A stretch of 64,000 nt of DNA from Heligmosomoides polygyrus polygyrus (taxonomy: Eukaryota; Nematoda; Chromadorea; Rhabditida; Heligmosomidae), in the NCBI GenBank assembly GCA_947396885.1, contig OX377205.1, positions 75,674,969-75,738,968 of the forward strand. Reading direction: 5' to 3'. Numbering within the stretch: the stretch's first letter is position 1; each line of letters starts with the position of its first letter. Below the pieces are notes generated by a model. That model ran no database searches and had not been told where the DNA came from. It saw only the letters and a list, made by a program, of their open reading frames with translations. Both the position numbers and the translations under genes were made by a program. Of this stretch, positions 57,300 through 64,000 are shown piece by piece.

Positions 57300-58368
57300 T
57301 ACTATTTATTTATTTATTTGCACCATAATTGTCCGCACAGACAAAGATATTGACACATTATACTTAGAAAAAAAAACAATGTGAGAAACAAAACGAAATG
57401 AAAACTTCAACATCAAAACTTCAGGCTCAGCTCGATATTGAAGAGTGTGGAAGAGACAGCTTAACAGCTCAACAATGATTTAACGAAAAAGTTCTGAACT
57501 GGATGGTACAGTGGGAAACAGTGGGAAACTGAATGAAGATGAGCAGTGGCCCGCCAAAACTGCAAGTCGCCCGAGGATAACGACTCCGGATACCAACTTA
57601 GTAGGTCCGTCGACTTCATCAGTTCCCACATAACTGCTGCTTGAGGGAACACGTGAAAATAAAGAGTTAGGAAATTTCTGGGAGGAATTAGAGGAAAACA
57701 GAACAAGGAAAACGTGGGAAAAACTATTAAAGCTATGCGAAGGTTGCAATTTAGTAAAGAAAACATAACAGTAAAACAAAAGCAGGAGTTAATATAGAAC
57801 TGGAACAAAAATAATAAAGTGAAAAATTCAGTGTAATAGAAAAACCAGGCGCTGCCTCTAGGTAATGTCAACAATGTGCAGTGTTGCAAGCAAATCAATC
57901 TTCATCAACCTCATGTTAAAAATATCCACATTTGGTGCTTCTAAGAGACTAGGAGGCAACATCTGTAACCAACGAGCACCACGAAAGAAAAGAGAGTTGA
58001 AGACTTTTTCACGATTTTTTCTCTTCATTTTGGGACAATGGAATCTATAGATGTTTCGATGACCCATCGTTGAAAGGAATGCCCAATAATTGCTAGCTCT
58101 AAGCCGAGATTCCCCTTTAGAACTTTAAAGCACAAAACTAAGTCATTGATAATACGTCTATAAAGGAGGCTTTTAAGTTTAAAAAGCCTGAGCCTCTTTT
58201 GATAATTTGGCAACACTCTAAAATCAGTCGTGTAGGATACACACCTATAAAACAAAATTTTTGTAAAGGTCTTCTGAACGCTCTCAACTTTTGCTTACAA
58301 CTTTGTGAAAGGACTCCAAAGCTGTGAACAATACTCAACTATTGGAATAACATAAAACTTATATAAAC
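57300..58368 (-). mobile_element. 5'-truncated second copy of the same LINE 3' region
   Basis: Matches 14534-16390 along the RT C-terminus (SLYKFYVIPIVEYC near 58350) and the 3' UTR, ending in an AAAT-type tail at 57303-57320. It lacks the vem-1 insert, so bases near 57470-57510 show the empty-site sequence. The junction near 58368 abuts a Penelope-like fragment. Confidence 0.7.
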
Positions 58369-58371
58369 TAA

Positions 58372-58583
58372 TTAACCTATCCTTAAAAATTGTAAATAAC
58401 CAAGTAGAAACCAACTTGTATAATAAAACAGATTCTTTTAGCTTTAAAGTTAATAGGTTCCCACACATGGATTCTGAAGTTTCTGTCAGAGTTAAACGTA
58501 ACGTCATATACACAGAAATCCTTAGAATAGCAAATGCTTGCTCAAAATTTGAATATTTTTGTAATAAATTAGAAGATTTTTAT
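58372..58583 (+). pseudogene. Penelope-like (or related) RT fragment, left part
   Basis: The open frame reads LSLKIVNNQVETNLYNKTDS, then VNRFPHMDSEVS and ILRIANACSKF. It resembles the post-catalytic region of retroelement RTs that carry a YDKRDDFNF...NFPHLDSNIP block, which I tentatively place with Penelope-like elements. It is cut at codon LEDFY by RTE-B, and the frame continues at 61739. Confidence 0.5.
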
Positions 58584-59760
58584 GGTGGCGATGTCCGTTC
58601 CTCCACGTGGTGCCACTGGAAACTACTCGCTCTGCGAGTTAAGCCGAACACGGACAATCGAATGCAGGCGACAGGCCCTAGTGACAGGCCGGCCTACGAA
58701 CATCCTGTGTCACATCATATGGTCGATGACGTTTCAGAGTTCTCGAGATAATGCTACGGCGTCCGCGGGAACCGACGCGCACTCGCAAAGCCCGGCGGGT
58801 GTGAGAAGTATGCGAGGGTCCCTGATGCGAGGACGGCATCGGGGGGCAACTGAGCTAGTCCGAAAGTCCCGTAACGTAGGCAAGACCCGCGTAGCAACGT
58901 TGAATGTGGGTACGTTGACGGGCCGCTCGTGCGAGTTGGTAGAAGCACTGGAGCGAAGAAAGATAGATTTCTGTGCGGTGCAGGAGACGAGGTGGTCCTG
59001 CAGCAAGTCAAGGGACATAGGACGTGGCTTCAAAGCCGTTCTATGTGGAAGTCCCAGGACCACCAGTGGTGTCGGTATGATCGTCTCCGAGCGTTTCCGT
59101 GACGCGATTGCAAGCGTAGAACGTTTCGATGACCGCTTGATGAAGATTGTTGTCGCCGTAGAAGAGCGACGGTGTCATTTCTTTTCCGCGTATGCTCCGC
59201 AGACAGGTTGCTCCGAGCAAACCAAGGACGAGTTCTGGTCCCTGCTTGATGAGAAGACAGCGGAAGTGCCGTCACAAGACATGATTGTTGTGGCAGGTGA
59301 CCTTAATGGTCACGTCGGAGCAACGAAAGATGGTTACAGCTGTCATGGTGGTTTTGGCTATGGGTCACGCAACGCCGATGGTGAGCGTATACTTGAGTAT
59401 GCAGACTCACACGACCTCACCATCGTGAACACCAAGTTTCGAAAGCGTGACTCCCACCTCATCTCGTTTTATAGCGGGAACGCCAAAACGCAGATTGACT
59501 ATGTCCTTGTTAGGCGTCGCGACCAAGGTCTTGTCACAGACGCGAAGACCGTGCCGTATGAGACGGTTGCCACGCAACACCGTCCACTTATCTGCTCGCT
59601 GAAGATCACACCTCCGAGGTGTAAACGTGTTGAGCGTTGCGGGACGGCTAGAATCAAATGGTGGCGACTGAAAGAGAAGGAAGCAGCTGTTATTTCTCGC
59701 ATTCGGTTGCCGACTGTAACAACTGTCGACGAAACCTGGAAGGATGCACCGATGCGATAA
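58584..59760 (+). pseudogene. RTE-B endonuclease domain
   Basis: APE-like endonuclease that nicks target DNA for reverse transcription. Motifs in order: LNVGTLTG, VQETRW, SAYAPQ, AGDLNGHVG, QIDYVLV and QHRPL, which cover the catalytic Asn, Glu, Tyr, Asp/Asn, Asp and His. The frame stops at 59758-59760, while the RT continues in a second frame that overlaps from 59658. I read this as one frameshift near 59740 in what should be a single ORF. Confidence 0.88.
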
Positions 59761-61517
59761 CTCGGGCTGCGCGCCTCGAACTCGGCACAACGAAGCCTGG
59801 ACGGCGTTGGGTCGACAAGCAGGCTTGGCTGTGGACTGACGATGTCAGAGAGAAGGTCAGGGAAAAGAAACGGCTATATCACGTATTTATCGGTGATAAA
59901 ACAGTCGATAATTGGCGGAATTATCGAGAAGCGAAGAAAGCGGCAAAGAAGGCAGTGGCCGGTGCTAAAGCCGCACACTACGCTGATGTGAATGAAAAAC
60001 TGGAGACGCGCGATGGCGAGCGTTATCTTTACCGCCTCGCCAAAGCTCGCTGTCGCCAAGCAGAAGACATCGAGAAGTTCTTTGGCATTAACGACGAGAA
60101 CGGTCATCTTCTGATGGATCGTAAGAGGGCTGTGAAGAGATGGCGCGAATACTTCGAGGAAGTCTCGAATGTAGAATTTGAACATCCCGCAGTTCCTTTT
60201 GCATCACCTGTGTACGGTCCCGTTCAGAAGATCACAGTGAGCGAAACTGAAGCAGCCCTGAGGAAGATGAAGTCAGGCAAAGCCACTGGTCCCGATGACC
60301 TGCCAGCTGACCTGTGGAAGTCGAAGGGCTGGTGCCCTGCTGACTGGCTGACTGAGTTTTTCAATCAGGTTGTTGCTGAAATGAAAGTGCCTGAGGGTTG
60401 GCAGCAAAGCACGACTATTCCGATTTGGAAGAAGAAGGGCAGTCCTGCAGACTGTGCTAGTTACCGACCAATTCGCCTTCTTTCGCACACCATGAAAATT
60501 TTTGAGCGAATTGTCGATGGACGTATTCGGGATGTCGTCCAGCTTTCCACGAATCAGTGTGGTTTCGTCTCTGGCTGTGGCACTGTTGATGCCATTCACG
60601 CTGTTCGTCTTTTGCTAGAGAAACACCGCGAGAAACAGAAACCGGTGCATTTTGCCTTCCTGGACTTGGAGAAGGCCTTCGACCGCGTTCCGCGGGAAGT
60701 GATATGGTACGCGTTGCGACGACATGGTATCCCTGAAGAGCTTATTGAGTGGGTGCGCATCCTCTACTCGTGCCCAATAAGCCGAGTGCGAGCACCAGCG
60801 GGCACCTCGATGGAGTTTCCAATCTCTGTCGGAGTGCACCAGGGATCTGCGCTCTCCCCACTGCTCTTCGTGATCGTCATGGATGCAATTACACGCGATC
60901 TCCAAAGGGCAGCTCCTTGGACGCTGCTGTATGCCGATGACGTCATGCTTGCATGCGAAGACAAAGCAGAGCTCGAGCGACAGGCACAGGCGTGGTGCGA
61001 TCGCTTAGCATTGTTCGGACTCAAGCTAAACGTCAAAAAGACGGAATACTTGACGACGGATGTGAATGAGCATGGATCCATTAAGATCAATGGTACTGAG
61101 CTCTCACGAGTTACATCTTTCAAGTATCTTGGATCAACAGTCACGTCCGATGGCAGTCTAAAGTTGGAGGTGAACGCACGTGTGAGTGCAGCCTGGTCCA
61201 AATGGCGTTCATTGACTGGGGTGCTTTGCGACAAGACAATACCTGAGTACCTCAAGTCCAAGGTGTATAGAGCAGTCGTCCGCCCAGTAGCGACGTACGG
61301 TGCTGAGTGCTGGCCTGTGACGAAGGAAATTGAAAGCCGCCTCAGTGTAATGGAGACGAAAATGCTAAGGTGGACGGCTGGAGTAACGCGATTGGACCGC
61401 GTTCGCAATGAAACCATGCGAGAAAGGTTCGGTGTCGCCTCGATAGCTGACAAGTTGCGCGAAGCACGTCTACGATGGTATGGTCACGTCCTTCGCGCTA
61501 ACGACGACACCGTGTGA
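59658..61517 (+). pseudogene. RTE-B reverse transcriptase domain
   Basis: A 619-codon open frame with all palm motifs: SYRPIRLLSHTMKIFERI, FLDLEKAFDRVP, GVHQGSALSPLLF and YADDVMLA. A thumb region and FKYLGSTVTSDG follow. The TGA at 61515 interrupts a C-terminal region that remains readable (RPRGRPKQRWLDTL) up to another stop near 61648. Lesions are few, so this copy is much younger than RTE-A. Confidence 0.9.
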
Positions 61518-61738
61518 AAGATTGGCCTGAATCTTGAAGTCCCTGGAAAACGGCCCAGAGGACGCCCGAAACAACGTTGGCTAGATACGTTGCATATGGA
61601 CTTGAAGTTAGCTGGTGTCCATCCCGACCAAGCGTTTGATCGGGAGTAGTGGCGTCACCAGACCAGAAGAGCAGACCCCGCCACCAAGCGGGACAAACGC
61701 TATTGAAAATGATGATGATGAAATTAGAAGATTTTTAT

Positions 61739-61885
61739 AAAGTTCTTGTAAATAATGGATTTAATAGAAATTTTATCGTCAGTAACATTGGTAAGTGTAT
61801 TTTTAAAAATAGACAAATATTGTATAAATACAACTTGCTAGACCATAGCAAAAAGGCTATAAACTCTGTGAAAACATTAAGCTGA
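61739..61885 (+). pseudogene. Penelope-like RT fragment, right part
   Basis: Continues the frame of the 58372-58583 fragment (KVLVNNGFNRNFIVSNIGKC) after removal of RTE-B and one target copy, ending in TGA at 61883. A small motif-bearing hairpin lies 600 bp further on, at 62489. Confidence 0.5.
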
Positions 61886-62488
61886 ATTTGAAAATTTTCT
61901 AAAATATACTCGTCATTAAATTGTTCACATGTGTATGTTTATATTCATGAAACTGCTTTTGTAATTTAATACAAAACTTAAATCAATCATTTAAACTTGA
62001 AAATAATAAATTAAAGCCAAAAAACAAGATTAAGATAGAAAATAATGCCGCCGTGATATCATTCCTAGAAAAGCAAAATGACTTACACTGCGGAATGATA
62101 CGAGTTATTCGTTCTGATAGCGAATACTGTACTACAGTTGAGTTATTTTTGTCAAACGAAGACTAGAGTCAGCTGATCGTCAGCTGATCGACTAGTGTGA
62201 GTTCAAAAATCTTTATAAATTTAACTTAATTCCAAATGTTAGTAAAACAAATTATATATCAATATAATACACTTTTAAACAAATTATATATCAAATAAAA
62301 CAAATTATATATCAATATAATAAACTTTTAAACTTAACATAAAATATAAAAATAAAATTTTAAAATTTTTTAAGTTTAATAAACATTAAAATTATCAGAA
62401 ATTGAATTAGTAAATTAATAATTTGCATGTCCAAAAATGTTGTAACACCTTCCTCTTCACTGATGAGCTACCGGGAACATGTTATAAC
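61886..62488. other. AT-rich 3' flank of the Penelope-like fragment
   Basis: Very AT-rich, with tandem ACAAATTATATATCAATATAA at 62250-62330. It may be the 3' end of the host retroelement. Confidence 0.4.
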
Positions 62489-62530
62489 AAAAAGGTTCGT
62501 CTGAAGATAGGTGGCGAAACGAACCTTTTT
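62489..62530 (+). other. 12-bp perfect hairpin with conserved 18-nt loop
   Basis: Stem AAAAAGGTTCGT / ACGAACCTTTTT, loop CTGAAGATAGGTGGCGAA. The loop plus the following AC recurs without change on the minus strand at 11459-11478, where the stem has diverged. CTGAAGA and GAAAC resemble the hammerhead core (CUGANGA, GAAA), but no stem II is evident. Confidence 0.55.
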
Positions 62531-62619
62531 GAAAAAAGAAAATGTATAATTTTATTCACTACGCTTTGAATTTTCTTTAATTAATATGGTTCTACCGTTG
62601 CATTTACTATTTCTATAAA

Positions 62620-63700
62620 TTAGAAAAAGAGTTACTAATAGGACGCTCCAGGTAAAGGTAGGGAAGGATTTTTCAGTGTGAAGGAGGTTAAGAGCGGAGT
62701 GCCCCAAGGAGGGGGCTTTCTCCCCTTCTGTTTATGATTTAAACTTCGGACATTCCAAACTTAATAGAAGATAGCGGCATAGTGGTCAAGCAATTTGCGG
62801 ATGACGTTAAGGTGTACAGAGAAGTCATTTCTTGCGAAGATCTTGCAGCTTGCAATTTATAGGCTGCAATGGTGGTCTTCTAAATGGAGCCTCCCCTTGG
62901 CGCCAGAGAATACACTTTCCATGAGGATTGGTGTCTCTTCGGCCGCCACTGAATATAAGGTCGGAGGATATAATATTGAGAGAGTTAAGGCTGTAAGCGA
63001 CTTTGGATTTCACTATAACCATAAACTTGATTTTTCGGAGCACTATAAAGTTATCAATAGGACGGCTCAGGCGCGGATCTACCAAATCTTCAGAGGCCTT
63101 TCGACTCGAAGTATGAAGGTTTTGCTGCAGGCTTATAAGACCTATGTCCGACCTGTTGTGGAGTGTAGTTCCACAGTATTTTCGCCTTCAATGAAGAAGG
63201 ATGTCGAATTTTTAGAAAAGATTCAGAAAAACTTTACAAGAAAGGCAGTTCTTAGATCTGGGAGTTTTCTTTACTCCAGAGTACCGCGTTGTAACATAAG
63301 AAACAAATATCTCAGTCTGAACACTTTGGGGTGCCGTCGAAAGGTTAGGGATATGTGTGTACTCTTTAGAATGCTTGTAGGAATCATTGACGTGGACATC
63401 TCTCAGTTTTATACAATAAACTCTTCTAAGAAGCGGGTCGGTCGGATTCCTATCGTAGGCCGAGTACAAAACTACGTTCCTCCATGTTTGCTTGTAGGGA
63501 AGCTTCATCCTATTTGAAGTTAAGACACAATTTCATACTTGCTCCTCAGCTTCTGTGCCATTTCAAGCGTATGGTGCAGGAGTTTTCTCTTTCTGAAAAA
63601 CTAGATGTAACATGGTTTGATGATGGGTTTCTTGATTTTCTGTGTCTTAAACCGCGTAATAAATTATTATTATTACTATTATTATTATCATCATCATAAG
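62620..63700 (+). mobile_element. 5'-truncated LINE, RT C-terminal half and 3' tail
   Basis: Begins near GVPQGG (62695), then FADDVKVYR near 62800 in a broken frame. A 240-codon open stretch follows (62795-63517) with QWWSSKWSLPLAPENTLSM, VSDFGFHYNHKLDFSEHY and [19 protein letters not shown]. The 3' end carries TTATTA and TCATCATCA microsatellite tails at 63657-63698. Dead copy. Confidence 0.75.
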
Positions 63701-64000
63701 TGGAATGCCACTTCATCTACATAGTGACCCTTCGCGGAGCCGCGCCAAAAGGAAAATAAAGAGCGTTTTGCAACTTCTTTTTTGGGGATGAGTACCATGT
63801 TGGCATCTGATCTCCTGATATGCATTCTTAGATAGGACCCTCCCTACCGGACTAAACCTTCGCAGGGAGGGGCATTTGAACTTCTCTCGTCCCCTGGCTC
63901 ACTCACCCCAAAGCCTAGGCTGGAGTCTAATGGCTGCCTTACGAAACTTCGAGGACACAAAGCAAATTTTCCCGGTCCCTCGATACGCTAGGATAGAAAC

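Larger units (their letters stand above)
58584..61720 (+). mobile_element. Full-length, nearly intact RTE-type retrotransposon (RTE-B)
   Basis: Flanked by a perfect 18-bp target duplication (AAATTAGAAGATTTTTAT at 58566-58583 and 61721-61738). The 3' end is a GATGATGATGA tail. It is inserted in sense orientation within a Penelope-like fragment whose frame resumes on the far side. Confidence 0.92.

Noticed and set aside
60764..61453. 229-codon minus-strand frame
   Set aside because: Antisense shadow of the RTE-B reverse transcriptase.

Overview
The window looks like nuclear DNA of a clade V parasitic nematode, most likely a hookworm or a close strongylid. Evidence: exact and decayed copies of the nematode SL1 spliced leader, a LIN-35/Rb pocket-protein gene with many small introns, cecropia-type mariner and RTE elements, and very dense tRNA-derived SINEs and fold-back MITEs. 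The species is an inference. Bases 21068-21267 are an assembly gap.

One clear host gene was found. lin-35, the retinoblastoma-family gene, lies on the minus strand. I could assemble it exon by exon: 20 exons from 42489 down to 24707, about 861 codons, all phases compatible. Its last large intron (about 25.4-34.8 kb) is packed with mobile DNA: an RTE retrotransposon with a 13-bp target duplication, two arrays of a 42-bp TTCGAA-rich satellite, LINE tails, a mariner-type MITE and a dead processed copy of the gamma-secretase subunit gene pen-2. A terminal exon of a second minus-strand gene sits at 20775-20876, with two overlapping AATAAA signals.

The most notable content is retroposed mRNA. At 14716-15458 there is an intronless, fully open PGRMC/VEM-1 (membrane-associated progesterone receptor component) copy. 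It is preceded by a perfect 22-nt SL1 leader and followed by an A-run, so a mature trans-spliced, polyadenylated mRNA was reverse transcribed into the genome. At 32693-33026 a pen-2 copy with three frameshifts carries a 15/16 match to the first 16 nt of SL1 just before its start codon. The vem-1 copy sits in the 3' part of a LINE, which itself sits in a TIR DNA element: three nested insertions.

Layout: 1-9.0 kb, SINE pairs, small hairpins and unassigned sequence; 9.0-10.3 kb, complete mariner (D,D34D transposase, frameshifted near its end); 11.8-12.9 kb, fold-back element with mariner-type ends; 14.07-18.4 kb, nested stack; 19.4-19.95 kb, deleted RTE; 22.5-23.8 kb, long-TIR element; 24.7-42.5 kb, lin-35; 44.6-48.4 kb, MITE cluster; 48.8-54.1 kb, giant palindrome; 55.6-56.6 kb, second fold-back element; 56.85-63.7 kb, LINE pieces, a Penelope-like fragment and an RTE with an 18-bp target duplication.

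Boundaries of repeats are read by eye and are approximate unless a target duplication or TIR end is quoted.
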